This document shows, one piece after another, positions 46,489-56,330 of a stretch of 64,000 nt of DNA. The position numbers were made by a program, and so were the translations under genes. The notes beneath the pieces are model-generated. The model searched no databases. It had not been told where the DNA came from and saw only the letters and a program-made list of their open reading frames with translations. The stretch comes from Sphingomonas sp. PP-F2F-A104-K0414 (GTDB lineage: Bacteria > Pseudomonadota > Alphaproteobacteria > Sphingomonadales > Sphingomonadaceae), in assembly GCF_004340945.1 (NCBI RefSeq), contig NZ_SLYD01000001.1:434001-498000 (forward strand), read 5' to 3'. Position 1 is the stretch's first letter; the number at the start of each line of letters is the position of its first letter.

Positions 46489-47547
46489 TCAGGTCCAGTA
46501 GAGGATCCGGGCCTGGGGGAGCTTGGCGGCGATCTCGTCCTGGAAGAAGGTGCGGAGCGCGCGCATCGTTTCGGCGTCGTAGACGTATTTTACCGAGCCG
46601 AACTTGGTGCGTTTCTCCGTGCGGTTGGCCATGCTGAGGTCGAGCGACGAGCCGGGGTACCAGGTTTCGAGTACCGCCTTCGACCCGGGGGTGTAGCGGT
46701 GGGTGATCAGTTCGATCGTCACGTCGGGTATGTCGGCGAGCACCCTGCCCGCCTCCGCTAACAGTTCGCCATACGCCTCGCGCCAGCCTTCGGCGGCGAT
46801 GATCGGGGCGACCGTGAGGCCGATCTTGTAGCCGGCGTCTGCCATCGTGCGCAGCGCCACCAGCCGCGCGGCGACGGGGCTCGTGCCGCCTTCGAAGCGC
46901 GCATAGGCGGCGGGGTTGATCGAGGCGCGCATGCGGGTGCGGCCGCGGTGATCTAGCGTCAGCAATGGCTCGACCGCGTCGAACTTGGTGGTGAAGCGCA
47001 GTTGCACGTCGGCTTCCCACGCGCCGAAATGTGCGATCAGCGCTGACAGCGATCCGGTGACGTGTTCGATGCCGAGCGGATCGGTGTAGCAGGACGCCTC
47101 AAACGTCGTGCCCTCGTACGCGCGGGCGGTCGAACGCGAGGTTACGGTGCCCTGGCCGAGATGCGCGGGGAGTTCGGCGAGGATCTCGGGCAAGTTCGCG
47201 TAGACGCGGGTGATGGGAGGGCCCTTGAGCGAGCCCGCCAGGTAGCAATAGCCGCAATGCGCAGGGCAGCCTTCGGCGAGGTCGATCCGCCAGTCGGCGC
47301 TGGGGGCGATCGGCTGGAGCTTGCGCTTCGAGGGTGGCGCGACGACCAGCGCCAGCGTTGCCTTTGCTTCCGCGTAGGCGCGGCGGAAGTCGGCGGGGAA
47401 GTCGAGCTTGAGGCGGTCGCTCGGTAGCGCCGTGACCGGTACGCCGCGTGCGGTAGCCCGCGCGGCGATCTCGGCACCATGTTCCCAGGTCAGCGCGGAT
47501 GGGGTCGCCAGCAGGCGGCGGGGTTGCCAGAGTTTTTGGGAACGCAT
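46489..47547 (-). CDS. Spore-photoproduct-lyase-like radical SAM protein
   Basis: 352 residues. The radical SAM motif is at about residues 95-102 (CPAHCGYC, CxxxCxxC). The family continues with YLAGSLKGPPITRVYANLPEIL, FEASCYTDPLGIEHVTGSL and ALRTMADAGYKIGLTVAPIIAAEGW, and ends with KYVYDAETMRALRTFFQ. It resembles SplB homologues found in non-spore-forming alphaproteobacteria, where DNA photoproduct repair is suspected but not shown. The start ATG 47547 lies 36 bases after the response regulator stop. Confidence 0.9.
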   Translation of the reverse strand: MRSQKLWQPRRLLATPSALTWEHGAEIAARATARGVPVTALPSDRLKLDFPADFRRAYAEAKATLALVVAPPSKRKLQPIAPSADWRIDLAEGCPAHCGYCYLAGSLKGPPITRVYANLPEILAELPAHLGQGTVTSRSTARAYEGTTFEASCYTDPLGIEHVTGSLSALIAHFGAWEADVQLRFTTKFDAVEPLLTLDHRGRTRMRASINPAAYARFEGGTSPVAARLVALRTMADAGYKIGLTVAPIIAAEGWREAYGELLAEAGRVLADIPDVTIELITHRYTPGSKAVLETWYPGSSLDLSMANRTEKRTKFGSVKYVYDAETMRALRTFFQDEIAAKLPQARILYWT

Positions 47548-47583
47548 TGGGGGACAACGCCGGCCATCACCGATGCGTTGCCG

Positions 47584-48117
47584 CTATTTGACCGGGCGTT
47601 TCTCGAGCTTTCGCGCGAGCGTGCGGCGGTGCATGCCGAGGCGGCGCGCGGTCTCGGAGATGTTGAAGTCGGTTTCGGCGAGCGTGGTGTGGATACGCTC
47701 CCATTCGAGCGTCTTGATCGAGGTCGGGCGCTCGGAGAGTTCGGTGTCGACGCTGCCCTCCGTGCGATCGAATGCGGCTTCGATGTCGTCGGTGTTCGAG
47801 GGTTTGACGAGGTAGTGCGACGCACCGAGCTTGATCGCCTCGACCGCGGTGGCGATGCTGGCGAAACCGGTGAGGACGACGACGAGGATCTCGGGGTCGT
47901 GCGCGTGGAGAGTCTGGACGCAGACCAGGCCGGAGGCGCCGCCCAGCTTCAGGTCGACGACGGCATAACGGGGCGTGCGCTCGGCTAGCTGTTCGACGAG
48001 TTCCTCGTGGCTGGCGGCTTGCATCACTTCGTAGCCGCGGCGTTCGAACGATCGGCGGAGCGTGCGGGCGAAGGTTTCGTCGTCCTCGACGATGGCGAGA
48101 AGCTTGGGTTCGGTCAT
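47584..48117 (-). CDS. regA: ActR/PrrA/RegA-family redox response regulator
   Basis: 177 residues from ATG 48117 (MTEPKLLAIVEDDETFAR). The receiver has its acceptor Asp in PRYAVVDLKLGGASG, then VVLTGFASIATAVEAIKLGASHYLVKP. A short linker leads to the Fis-type HTH, DFNISETARRLGMHRRTLARKLEKRP, the family's invariant C-terminus. With the RegB-type kinase next to it, this should control respiration genes according to redox state, probably including the adjoining cyo operon. A GGACAA/TTGTCC dyad lies 31 bases before the ATG. Confidence 0.92.
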   Translation of the reverse strand: MTEPKLLAIVEDDETFARTLRRSFERRGYEVMQAASHEELVEQLAERTPRYAVVDLKLGGASGLVCVQTLHAHDPEILVVVLTGFASIATAVEAIKLGASHYLVKPSNTDDIEAAFDRTEGSVDTELSERPTSIKTLEWERIHTTLAETDFNISETARRLGMHRRTLARKLEKRPVK

Positions 48118-48147
48118 TTGGGTCGCACCGATCCGACACGCGTGTTT

Positions 48148-48162
48148 GGACAACGGTTGTCC
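48148..48162. promoter_or_regulatory. Dyad in front of the response regulator gene
   Basis: GGACAACGGTTGTCC is a palindrome of two 6-base arms around CGG, inside a wider imperfect TTTGG...CCAAA context. The same arms occur with a one-base spacer in front of cyoA (54661-54673). Confidence 0.5.
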
Positions 48163-48170
48163 CAAACCAC

Positions 48171-48268
48171 TCCGTCACCCCGGACTTGTTCCGGGGTCCA
48201 CGGTTCTGCAAACCGCAATCTCTCGATTTTGCGGCACGGTGGATGCCGGAACAAGCCCGGCATGACGG
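48171..48268. repeat. REP-type inverted repeat between RegB and RegA genes
   Basis: Imperfect 45-base arms (TCCGTCACCCCGGACTTGTT... and ...AACAAGCCCGGCATGACGGA) face each other around a short centre. The outer arm is related to the 30-base hairpin at 14286-14315. It interrupts the otherwise tight kinase/regulator pair, separating them by 187 bases. Confidence 0.75.
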
Positions 48269-48304
48269 AAGCCTTAGCTCGAACAGACTGTCGATCCGTA
48301 CCCA

Positions 48305-49618
48305 TCACGAGAGCGCAATCGCGGAGAGGGGCATGCGGATCGTGACTTCGGCGCCGCCGCCTTCGCAGTTTACGACGGATACGCCACCACCGAGTTTGCG
48401 CATGACGTTGACGGCTAGGAACAGGCCGAGACCGTGGCTGGGTTCGCGCTTGCTCGACTGATAGGGTTTGCCGAAGCTGGCGAGGCGTTCCTTGCTGAAG
48501 CCGGGGCCGCGGTCGCGGACGATCAGGGCGAGGTCGCCGTCGCTGCGCTCGCCGCGGAACGCAACCCAGTGCGGCGAGGCTTCGGCGGCGTTGTCGAGCA
48601 CGTTGGCGATCACCTGTTTCAATGCGGGGTCGGACACGACCTGCGGATCGTCGCCGACTCGCGTGGTGTAGTCGAACTCTACACCCGCATGGACCGCGCG
48701 CCATTCGTCGACGATCGCGTCGAGGAACTGGTGCAGCGGCATGATCTCGGGCGCTTCGCCGCGCGCTTCGCCGGCGGACAGGAGGATGCCGGTGACGATC
48801 GCCTTGCAGCGCTGCACCTCGGACTGCATCTCGACGATCTCGGCCTGGAGGTCGGCGTCCTGGGCGAGTGTCGGCATGCGGCGCCAGTCGGCGAGGATGA
48901 CCGCGATCGACGCGAGCGGCGTGCCGAGTTCATGCGCTGCACCGGATGCGAGGAGCCCCATGCGGACGATGTGGTCCTCCTCCGCGGCCTGCTGGCGAAG
49001 GTCAGCTAGGCGCGTGTCGCGGGCGCGCAAATTGCCGGTGATGCGGGCCATGAAGAGCATCAACAGCGTCGCGATCAGCATGAAGCAGAGCAACGAACCG
49101 ATCGTGTAGAGCAGGAAATACTCGCCGCTGTAGTTCGGGGGCAGGATCAGCGGGTGGTAATAGAGCGTGAGCACCCCGAAACAGGCAGCGGTGACGGCGA
49201 CGATCGCCCAGCTCGACCAGCGATCGAGCAGCACCGCGCCGAGCACGACGTGGAGCAGGTAGAGCGAAATGAACGGGTTGGTGGCGCCGCCCGCGAGATA
49301 AAGCTGCGTGGTGAGCAGGCCGACGTCGAACAACAGCGCGAGCAAGAGCTGGATGTTCGCGCCTTTGCGCCAGCCGTAGAGCGGCATGCTCGCGAGGTTA
49401 AGGCCTACCGCGGCGGCGAGCGCGGCCATCATCGGGACGAGCGGCAGGTCGAAGCCGAGCGCGAACCGTGCGAACAAGATGGTGACGAGCTGACCGGCGA
49501 CTGCGATCCAGCGCAGCGTCACGAGCTGGCGCATGTTGGCGTTGCCGGTCGCGTCGGTGCGCGCGGTCGCGAGCGCGAGCCAACGTTGCCAGCCCTGGCG
49601 TGCGCCCGCCGTTGTCAT
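48305..49618 (-). CDS. regB: RegB/ActS/PrrB-family membrane histidine kinase
   Basis: 437 residues from ATG 49618 (MTTAGARQGW). Six membrane helices (about residues 35-195) precede the kinase. The loop TTQLYLAGGATNPFISLYLLH holds the quinone-linked GGxxNPF motif. HisKA has its His in LASGAAHELGTPLASIAVIL (the RegB H-box), followed by NVLDNAAEASP and DRGPGFS...SHGLGLFLAVNVMRKLGGG. The redox Cys found in the RegB H-box region of Rhodobacter is not obvious here. It senses membrane quinone state and phosphorylates RegA. It follows SURF1 with a 13-base gap. Confidence 0.92.
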   Translation of the reverse strand: MTTAGARQGWQRWLALATARTDATGNANMRQLVTLRWIAVAGQLVTILFARFALGFDLPLVPMMAALAAAVGLNLASMPLYGWRKGANIQLLLALLFDVGLLTTQLYLAGGATNPFISLYLLHVVLGAVLLDRWSSWAIVAVTAACFGVLTLYYHPLILPPNYSGEYFLLYTIGSLLCFMLIATLLMLFMARITGNLRARDTRLADLRQQAAEEDHIVRMGLLASGAAHELGTPLASIAVILADWRRMPTLAQDADLQAEIVEMQSEVQRCKAIVTGILLSAGEARGEAPEIMPLHQFLDAIVDEWRAVHAGVEFDYTTRVGDDPQVVSDPALKQVIANVLDNAAEASPHWVAFRGERSDGDLALIVRDRGPGFSKERLASFGKPYQSSKREPSHGLGLFLAVNVMRKLGGGVSVVNCEGGGAEVTIRMPLSAIALS

Positions 49619-49631
49619 GCGTCCCCCGTTG

Positions 49632-50357
49632 TCATGCGTCTGGGGCCCCTCGCCGCTTGCGCGCATCCTGGCGGACGAACACGACGAAAGCGACGATGGT
49701 CATCGCGGCGAGTGCGAACCAGGTCAGCATGTAGACGAGGTGGTTGTTGGGGAAGGCGATGATCGTCAGGCCGCCGACCGGGGCGGCGGTGCCGGACTTG
49801 TCCGCGTCGACGAAATAGGGCGCGACGTTCGAGAGGCCGCGGGCCTTGGCGATCGCGGCGACGTCGCGCGAATACCATTTGCCGGTGGCGGGGTCGTTGT
49901 GGCGCAGGAAGCCTCCGCCGAGCTCGGTGATGCGGAGATAGCCGGTGATCGTGACCGGGCCGGTCGGCTTGGTATGCGCGACGCGCTGTTCGGGCGAGAC
50001 GTAGCCGCGATTTACAAGGACGGTGAAGCCTTGGGCGGTCCGCAAGGGAGTGACGACCCAATACCCGCTGCCGAGCGCGGTGGCGGCGCGGACCAGAGTC
50101 TCACGCGAATTATCGAGGGTGCCGTCGAGGCGGATGCGACGATAGGTGTCGGTGGTAGCGGTGATCGCGCCCCAGGAGGCGGGTCCGGGCGGGGCGACCG
50201 GCGCGGCATGTGCACGCGCCGCGACCTGTTCGATCAGGTTGAGTTTCCAGGCGCGGCGCTCGACCTGCCAGATGCCGAGCGCCATGAACCCGGCGAACAG
50301 CAGGAGCGCGACCAGACCTGCGACGTAGACGGCAGGGCCCGGTCGCGTGCTCATCAC
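49632..50357 (-). CDS. SURF1-family oxidase assembly protein
   Basis: 241 residues with two membrane helices near the ends (VAGLVALLLFAGFMALGIWQVERRAWK, with the conserved GxWQxxRxxxK, and LTWFALAAMTIVAFVVFV). Conserved segments between are YRRIRLDGTLDN, GYWVVTPL, VLVNRGYVSPEQR and NNHLVYMLTWF. SURF1 helps insert heme into the catalytic subunit of terminal oxidases. It overlaps cyoD by ATGA, so it is part of the cyo operon. Confidence 0.93.
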   Translation of the reverse strand: MMSTRPGPAVYVAGLVALLLFAGFMALGIWQVERRAWKLNLIEQVAARAHAAPVAPPGPASWGAITATTDTYRRIRLDGTLDNSRETLVRAATALGSGYWVVTPLRTAQGFTVLVNRGYVSPEQRVAHTKPTGPVTITGYLRITELGGGFLRHNDPATGKWYSRDVAAIAKARGLSNVAPYFVDADKSGTAAPVGGLTIIAFPNNHLVYMLTWFALAAMTIVAFVVFVRQDARKRRGAPDA

Positions 50358-50737
50358 ATATCCGCCGCGGCCTGCATCGGCATCATGTTCGTGTTCATGT
50401 GGTACATCACCCAGATCGATCCGCTGAGCGTGATGACAACGAGGATGATCGTGAAGATCAACGCCATCATCGTCCAGCCGCCCTCCGACTTGCCGCTCAT
50501 GTGCAGGAAGTAGATCATGTGGACGACGATCTGCGCGACCGCGAACACCATCACGACGAGCGCGGCGGTCGACGGATCCTTGAACGCGCCGGTCATGACT
50601 GCCCAGAACGGGATAGCGGTCAGGATGACCGAGAGCAGGAACCCCTTGATGTAGCTGCCCCGCGTGCCGTGCGCGGCATGATCGTGATCGCCGTGATCCG
50701 CATGCGCATCATGCGTGGTTGCGTGCGTGTCGCTCAT
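50354..50737 (-). CDS. cyoD: Cytochrome o ubiquinol oxidase subunit IV
   Basis: 127 residues starting [24 protein letters not shown], a His/Asp-rich N-terminus, then three membrane helices ([64 protein letters not shown]), the CyoD layout. It stabilises the oxidase. It overlaps cyoC and SURF1 by 4 bases each. Confidence 0.95.
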   Translation of the reverse strand: MSDTHATTHDAHADHGDHDHAAHGTRGSYIKGFLLSVILTAIPFWAVMTGAFKDPSTAALVVMVFAVAQIVVHMIYFLHMSGKSEGGWTMMALIFTIILVVITLSGSIWVMYHMNTNMMPMQAAADM

Positions 50738-51372
50738 CGTAGGGTGCCCATCAGATAGACGAAGGTGAAGACGCCGATCCAGATGACGTCGAGGAAATGC
50801 CAGAACATGCTGAGGCACATCAGGCGGCGCTTGTTCGCCGCGATCAGGCCGTGCTTCTGGACCTGGACCATCAGCGTGACGAGCCAGATCAGGCCCATCG
50901 TGACGTGGAGGCCGTGCGTGCCGACGAGCGTGAAGAACGACGACAGGAACGCGCTGCGGGTCGGGCCCGCACCCTCATGGATGAGGGTGGCGAACTCGTA
51001 CATTTCGATCGACAGGAACGCGAGGCCGAACAGGCCGGTGAAGACCAGCCACATCTGCATGACGCGCTGGCGACCTTCCTCCATCGACAGCATCGCAAAG
51101 CCGTAGGTGATCGACGAGAACAGCAGCATCGCGGTGTTCACCGCCACCAACGGCAGCTCGAAAATCTCCTTCGGGCTGGGGCCGCCGGCATAGCTGTTGC
51201 CGAGCACGGCATAGGCCGCGAATAGCACCGCGAAGATGAGACAATCGCTCATCAGGTACATCCAGAAGCCCAGCATCGTGCTGCCGCCGTCGGGATGTTC
51301 GTGCTCGTCGATGTCGTAGAACGAGACCGGTTTGGTCTCGTTCAGACCGTCCTTCATGGGTATTGCGGACAT
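50734..51372 (-). CDS. cyoC: Cytochrome o ubiquinol oxidase subunit III
   Basis: 212 residues with five membrane helices of the COX3-like subunit: [88 protein letters not shown] and [22 protein letters not shown]. The WHFLDxIW motif is diagnostic. Four bases separate it from cyoB, and it overlaps cyoD. Confidence 0.95.
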   Translation of the reverse strand: MSAIPMKDGLNETKPVSFYDIDEHEHPDGGSTMLGFWMYLMSDCLIFAVLFAAYAVLGNSYAGGPSPKEIFELPLVAVNTAMLLFSSITYGFAMLSMEEGRQRVMQMWLVFTGLFGLAFLSIEMYEFATLIHEGAGPTRSAFLSSFFTLVGTHGLHVTMGLIWLVTLMVQVQKHGLIAANKRRLMCLSMFWHFLDVIWIGVFTFVYLMGTLR

Positions 51373-51376
51373 CGCG

Positions 51377-53377
51377 TCAGGCTCCCTGGGTCGCGAGCTG
51401 GCGGGTGCGCGCGTCCTCGCTGGCGATCACGTCCTCGACCGGGATGTGGAAGTCGCGCTTGTAGTTGAAGGTGTGGAAGATCGTCGTCGCGAAGATGCCG
51501 ACCAAGGTGAGCCCTGCGAGCCACCAGATGTACCAGATCATCGCGAAGCCGAACGCCACGCTGAGACCGGCGAGCACGACGCCCGTGCCGGTGCCGCTCG
51601 GCATGTGGATCGCCTTGAAGCCGGAGACCGGACGGACCGCCTTGCGCTCCTTCATGTCGTACCAGGCGTCCAGGTCGTGGACGATCGGCGTGAACGCGAA
51701 GTTGTACTCCGGCGGCGGCGACGAGGTCGACCATTCGAGCGTACGGCCGTTCCACGGATCGCCGGTCAGATCGGCAAGCTTCTCGCGGTTCCGGATGCTG
51801 ACGAAGATCTGCATCAGGAAGGCACCGATACCGGCGGCGATCATGGCTGCACCGAAAGCGGCGATGATGAACCAGATCTGCAGGTTCGGATCGTCGAAAT
51901 AGCGCATCCGGCGGGTCACGCCCATCAGGCCGAGCACGTAGAGCGGCATGAAGGCGAAGTAGAAGCCGGGGACCCAGCACCAGAACGAGATCTTGCCCCA
52001 GGTCTCGTCCAGCTTGAAGCCGAACGCCTTCGGGAACCAGTAGTTGATGCCGGCGAACATGCCGAACAGCGTCCCGCCGATGATCACGTTATGGAAATGC
52101 GCGACCAGGAACAGCGAGTTGTGCAGCACGAAGTCGGCTGGCGGCACGGCAAGAAGCACGCCGGTCATGCCGCCGATCGTGAAGGTCACCATGAAGGCGA
52201 TCGTCCACATCATCGGCAGTTCGAACCGGATCCGGCCCTTGTACATCGTGAACAGCCAGTTGAAAATCTTGGCCCCGGTCGGGATCGAGATGATCATCGT
52301 GGTGATCCCGAAGAACGAGTTCACGCTCGCGCCCGACCCCATCGTGAAGAAGTGGTGCAGCCAGACGAGATAGGCGAGGATCGTGATGACGAGCGTCGCG
52401 TAGACCATCGAGCTGTAGCCGAAGAGGCGCTTGCCCGAGAAGGTCGAGGTGACTTCCGAAAACACGCCGAATGCCGGCAGGATCAGGATGTAGACCTCGG
52501 GGTGACCCCAGATCCAGATCAGGTTGACGTACATCATCGGGTTGCCGCCCGAGTCGTTCGTGAAGAACGCGGTACCGATGTAACGGTCGAGCGAGAGCAT
52601 CGCGAGCACCGCGGTCAGGACCGGGAAGGCGGCGACGACAAGGACGTTGGTGCACAGGGCCGTCCAGGTGAAGATCGGCATCTTCATCATGGTCATGCCG
52701 GGTGCGCGCATCTTGACGATGGTCGCGATCAGATTGACGCCGGACAACAGCGTTCCGATGCCGGCGATCTGCAACGCCCAGATATAGTAATCGACACCGA
52801 CGTCTGGCGAATACGCCAACCCTGAGAGGGGCGGCATCGCGAGCCAGCCGGTCCGCGCAAACTCACCGATGAACAGCGACATCATGACGATCACGGCACC
52901 CGCCGCGGTCATCCAGAAGCTGAAATTGTTGAGAAACGGGAACGACACGTCGCGCGCACCGATCTGGAGCGGGACGACATAGTTCATCAGGCCCGTGACC
53001 AGCGGCATCGCCACGAAAAAGATCATGATCACGCCGTGCGCGGTGAAGACCTGATCATAGTGATGCGCGGTCAGGTATCCTTCGGACCCGTTGAACGCCA
53101 TCGCCTGCTGCGCGCGCATCATGATCGCGTCGGAGAACCCGCGCAGCAGCATGACGATCGCCAGGATGATGTACATGATGCCGATCTTCTTGTGATCGAC
53201 GCTGGTGAACCACTGGTTCCACAGATAGCCCCAGACCTTGAAATAGGTCAGCGCGGCGACGAGCCCGAGCCCGCCGATCGCCACCATACCAAAGGTGGCG
53301 ACGACGATCGGTTCGTGCAGCGGCAGCGACTCCAGGGTCAGGCGGCCGAAGATTGTCTTCAACAGAGTGTCGTTCAT
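51377..53377 (-). CDS. cyoB: Cytochrome o ubiquinol oxidase subunit I (catalytic)
   Basis: 666 residues, the heme-copper oxidase catalytic subunit with about 15 helices. Ligands are visible: a heme b His in the [15 protein letters not shown] segment; [15 protein letters not shown], with the CuB His-Glu and the cross-linked Tyr; WLHHFFTMG, with the two further CuB His; and HFHNVIIGG, with the heme o and heme b His. Proton-pump residues of the D and K channels appear intact. It reduces oxygen with electrons from ubiquinol at the inner membrane. It is the second gene of cyoABCD. Confidence 0.97.
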   Translation of the reverse strand: MNDTLLKTIFGRLTLESLPLHEPIVVATFGMVAIGGLGLVAALTYFKVWGYLWNQWFTSVDHKKIGIMYIILAIVMLLRGFSDAIMMRAQQAMAFNGSEGYLTAHHYDQVFTAHGVIMIFFVAMPLVTGLMNYVVPLQIGARDVSFPFLNNFSFWMTAAGAVIVMMSLFIGEFARTGWLAMPPLSGLAYSPDVGVDYYIWALQIAGIGTLLSGVNLIATIVKMRAPGMTMMKMPIFTWTALCTNVLVVAAFPVLTAVLAMLSLDRYIGTAFFTNDSGGNPMMYVNLIWIWGHPEVYILILPAFGVFSEVTSTFSGKRLFGYSSMVYATLVITILAYLVWLHHFFTMGSGASVNSFFGITTMIISIPTGAKIFNWLFTMYKGRIRFELPMMWTIAFMVTFTIGGMTGVLLAVPPADFVLHNSLFLVAHFHNVIIGGTLFGMFAGINYWFPKAFGFKLDETWGKISFWCWVPGFYFAFMPLYVLGLMGVTRRMRYFDDPNLQIWFIIAAFGAAMIAAGIGAFLMQIFVSIRNREKLADLTGDPWNGRTLEWSTSSPPPEYNFAFTPIVHDLDAWYDMKERKAVRPVSGFKAIHMPSGTGTGVVLAGLSVAFGFAMIWYIWWLAGLTLVGIFATTIFHTFNYKRDFHIPVEDVIASEDARTRQLATQGA

Positions 53378-53387
53378 GATGGTTTCT

Positions 53388-54623
53388 CTAGCCGTTCGCG
53401 ACGGGGCGCGTGCCCGGCTGTGTGGAGGGGGTCAGCATGGTGTGATTACGGTTCGATACCGATCCGGGCACGCTGTTGGCGCCGTCCCGTTTTATATCGG
53501 CGGGTGCGGTCCAATGTTCGCCGCTACCCTTTTCATCGGCGTCCTTCAGCAACGCGCCCTTGACGCGCTCGGAGGCCTCTTGCGGGCCCTTGCCGCCGTT
53601 GACGCCCGGCATCGCCATGCCGGCATGCGAGTCCCCCCCGCCTTTGCCGCCATGCATCATCTGCGACATGCAGACCTTGCCCGGCTGGACGCACTGCTCG
53701 ACGATCGCCGTGAAGATCTTCGGCTCGACCGCATTGTAATAGCGGACCGGCACCTTCTCGCTCGGCTTCTCCAGCTGGAGATAGCTGGCGCGGTTGAGAC
53801 CGCCCGCCCCGATCGCGCCGCCGCTCTGCCGGACCCGGTTGACCCAGGCATCGAAGCCCGCGTCGGACACGCCGTGGAAGCGGAAGCGCATCCCCGAGAA
53901 GCCCGCACCGCTATAGTGCGACGAGAAGCCCTCGTAATTGCCGGGCTTGTTGATGACCGCGTTCAGCGTCGTCTGCATGCCGGGCATCGTATAGATCATG
54001 CCGGCCAGCGCAGGGATGTAGAACGCATTCATCACCGATGACGAGGTCATCTGGAAGCGGATCGGGCGATCGACCGGTGCAGCCAGTTCGTTGACCGTGG
54101 CGATGCCGTATTCCGGATAGATGAACAGCCACTTCCAATCGAGCGCGACGACCTGCACCTCGAGCGGCTTGCCGACGCCGTTCGCCAGCTGCTGCTTGTC
54201 GACCAGATTGCCGACCGGCACGTTGTTCGCGAGCGTCGGCGCGTCGGGCTTGATCCGGCCGAGGGGACGGTACGGATCGAGCAGATGCGTGCTGGTCCAC
54301 GTCAACGCGCCGAGCGCGATGATGATCAGCAGCGGGATGCCCCAGATCAACAACTCGAGGCCAACCGAGTGATCCCAGTTGGGCTCATACTTGGCGGCCT
54401 TGTTCGACTGGCGATAGCGGAACGCGAAGAACAGCGTCAGGCAGATCACCGGAACGATGATCAGCAGCATCAGCCCGGTCGAGATCAGCACGAGGTCGCG
54501 CTGCTGCACTGCGATATCGCCGGACGGCGACATCACGACCCAGTCGCAGCCGCTGGTGAGCAGCGCAAGCGGCAGCACGGCCAACCATTTTTTTGCGCGG
54601 GAAACGGTTTTCTCAACGATCAT
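53388..54623 (-). CDS. cyoA: Cytochrome o ubiquinol oxidase subunit II
   Basis: 411 residues with a lipoprotein signal ([10 protein letters not shown]), two membrane helices and a periplasmic cupredoxin-like domain ([47 protein letters not shown]). The CuA ligands of cytochrome c oxidases are absent where expected ([19 protein letters not shown]), confirming a quinol oxidase. A C-terminal extension of about 80 residues, rich in Gly, Met and His with CVQPGKVC, is longer than in Escherichia coli. First gene of the operon, start ATG 54623. Confidence 0.95.
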   Translation of the reverse strand: MIVEKTVSRAKKWLAVLPLALLTSGCDWVVMSPSGDIAVQQRDLVLISTGLMLLIIVPVICLTLFFAFRYRQSNKAAKYEPNWDHSVGLELLIWGIPLLIIIALGALTWTSTHLLDPYRPLGRIKPDAPTLANNVPVGNLVDKQQLANGVGKPLEVQVVALDWKWLFIYPEYGIATVNELAAPVDRPIRFQMTSSSVMNAFYIPALAGMIYTMPGMQTTLNAVINKPGNYEGFSSHYSGAGFSGMRFRFHGVSDAGFDAWVNRVRQSGGAIGAGGLNRASYLQLEKPSEKVPVRYYNAVEPKIFTAIVEQCVQPGKVCMSQMMHGGKGGGDSHAGMAMPGVNGGKGPQEASERVKGALLKDADEKGSGEHWTAPADIKRDGANSVPGSVSNRNHTMLTPSTQPGTRPVANG

Positions 54624-54659
54624 GCTGGTCCCCTACGCCTCGGTTGCGCCGCACTACAG

Positions 54660-54674
54660 TGGACAATTTGTCCA
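54660..54674. promoter_or_regulatory. Perfect palindrome in the cyo promoter
   Basis: TGGACAATTTGTCCA is a perfect 7-1-7 palindrome 37 bases upstream of the cyoA ATG and 122 bases before the divergent MFS gene. It shares GGACAA/TTGTCC arms with the dyad before the response regulator gene, so one DNA-binding protein may bind both. Confidence 0.6.
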
Positions 54675-54796
54675 ATGGGCGCTGCACTGCAACATCGGCA
54701 TGGCTTTATCATCACGAAGGGTAGCATAGATTGCCCCTGCCCGCATCCGCCCGAACAGCGTATGATGGGTCAGCGCCCTGCAGAGCGAGTTGAAGA

Positions 54797-56128
54797 ATGA
54801 GTGCTAATACGATCCCCGAGACGAGCTTCGAAGCCGATGCTCGCAGTATCCACAGCGACGGCGAGCACGTCACGCCCGGCGTGATCGCGATCGGCGTGGT
54901 GATCGGCCGCACCTCGGAATTCTTCGACTTCTTCGTCTACGCGATCGCCTCGGTGCTCGTGTTCCCGACCCTAGTCTTCCCGTATGTCGACCGGTTGCAG
55001 GGCACGCTCTATTCATTCGCGGTATTCGCGCTGGCGTTCATCGCCCGCCCGATTGGCTCGATCATCTTCATCGCGGTCGATCGCGCCTACGGTCGCAGCG
55101 TCAAGCTGACGATCTCGCTGTTCCTGCTTGGTACCTCGACTGTCGCGATGGGGTTTATCCCCGGCTATGATTCGGTCGGCAACTGGTCGGTCGCGATCCT
55201 CGCGCTGCTCCGCATCGGCCAGGGCATCGCGCTCGGCGGTGCTTGGGACGGTCTGGCGTCGCTCCTCTCGCTCAATTCGCCCGAGAAGCACCGCGGCTGG
55301 TACGCGATGCTGCCGCAGCTTGGTGCGCCGATCGGCCTGCTGGTCGCGAGCGGGTTGTTCGCATTCTTCGTCGCTGCGCTGCCGACCGAGGATTTCTTCG
55401 CCTGGGGCTGGCGCTATCCGTTCTTCGTGGCGTTCGCGATCAACGTCGTCGCGCTGTTCGCGCGCCTTCGCCTAGTGGTGACGCCCGAGTTCGAAGAGAT
55501 GTACGCCAAGCGCGAGCTCGAGCCGGCACCGGTCGTCGAGACCGTGCAGTCGCAGTGGAAGGCGATCTGGCTCGGCTCGTTCGTGCCGCTCGCCAGCTTC
55601 GCGCTGTTCCACATGGTGACGGTGTTCCCGCTGTCGTGGGTCGTATTGTTCACGCGTGAGGCCCCCGCGCGCTTCCTGGTGGTGGAGGTGATCGGCGCGA
55701 TCATCGGGATCGGCGCGATGCTGGTGTCGGGTCTGCTGGCAGACCGGTTCGGGCGTCGCACGATGCTCGGCACGATCGCAGTGCTGATCGCACTGTTCGC
55801 GATCGCCGCACCGTCGCTGCTCGATGGCGGCGACGTCGGCGAGCGGATGTTCATGGGGATCGGCTTCCTGTTGTTCGGGCTGTCGTTCGGTCAGTCCTCG
55901 GGCGCGATCGCCTCGAGCCTGTCGCCGCAGCATCGCTACACGGGCTCAGCGCTGACGACCGATCTGGCGTGGCTGTTCGGTGCGGGCTTTGCCCCGCTGG
56001 CGGCGCTGCTGCTGACGAGCAAGCTGGGGCTGGCGGCGAGCGGCGCGTATCTGTTCTCGGGCGCGGTGTTCACGCTGATCGCACTGGGGCTGAACAAGGA
56101 ACTGGCGAAGCGCAACATCGCGCGCTGA
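54797..56128 (+). CDS. MFS transporter, metabolite:H+ symporter type
   Basis: 443 residues with 12 predicted helices. It fits the MHS group (ShiA/ProP-like): GVVIGRTSEFFDFFVYAIASVLVFP in helix 1, DRAYGRSVKLTISLFLLGTSTVAMGFIPGY, LLRIGQGIALGGAWDGLASLL and the loop ADRFGRRTMLG. It imports an organic acid or similar solute with protons. It diverges from cyoA across 173 bases. Substrate not predictable. Confidence 0.9.
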   Translation: MSANTIPETSFEADARSIHSDGEHVTPGVIAIGVVIGRTSEFFDFFVYAIASVLVFPTLVFPYVDRLQGTLYSFAVFALAFIARPIGSIIFIAVDRAYGRSVKLTISLFLLGTSTVAMGFIPGYDSVGNWSVAILALLRIGQGIALGGAWDGLASLLSLNSPEKHRGWYAMLPQLGAPIGLLVASGLFAFFVAALPTEDFFAWGWRYPFFVAFAINVVALFARLRLVVTPEFEEMYAKRELEPAPVVETVQSQWKAIWLGSFVPLASFALFHMVTVFPLSWVVLFTREAPARFLVVEVIGAIIGIGAMLVSGLLADRFGRRTMLGTIAVLIALFAIAAPSLLDGGDVGERMFMGIGFLLFGLSFGQSSGAIASSLSPQHRYTGSALTTDLAWLFGAGFAPLAALLLTSKLGLAASGAYLFSGAVFTLIALGLNKELAKRNIAR

Positions 56129-56158
56129 GGTTTGGGGGCTGAAAGGCTTACCGAGCGG

Positions 56159-56266
56159 CACCACCCCGGCGAAGGCCGGGGCCCAGTTGGCAAGGCCGCA
56201 GTAACGGCGCGCCGTCCGTAGTTAGCACCGTCCCCCAACTGGGCCCCGGCCTTCGCCGGGGTGGTG
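56159..56266. repeat. 32-base perfect inverted repeat between convergent MFS genes
   Basis: Arms 56159-56190 and 56235-56266 are exact complements over 32 bases (core CCCCGGCGAAGGCCGGGG) with a 44-base centre. It lies 30 bases after the first MFS stop. It may be a bidirectional terminator and/or a REP pair. Confidence 0.85.
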
Positions 56267-56330
56267 GCGACTGGAATATCTCTGAGCCCCTCCAAAACCG
56301 TCGCCGTCCAAAACCGTCACCCCTCACGCA

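Noticed and set aside
51332..52825. 497-codon rightward open frame over cyoB
   Set aside because: Antisense of the catalytic oxidase subunit; His/Asp/Arg-rich shadow.
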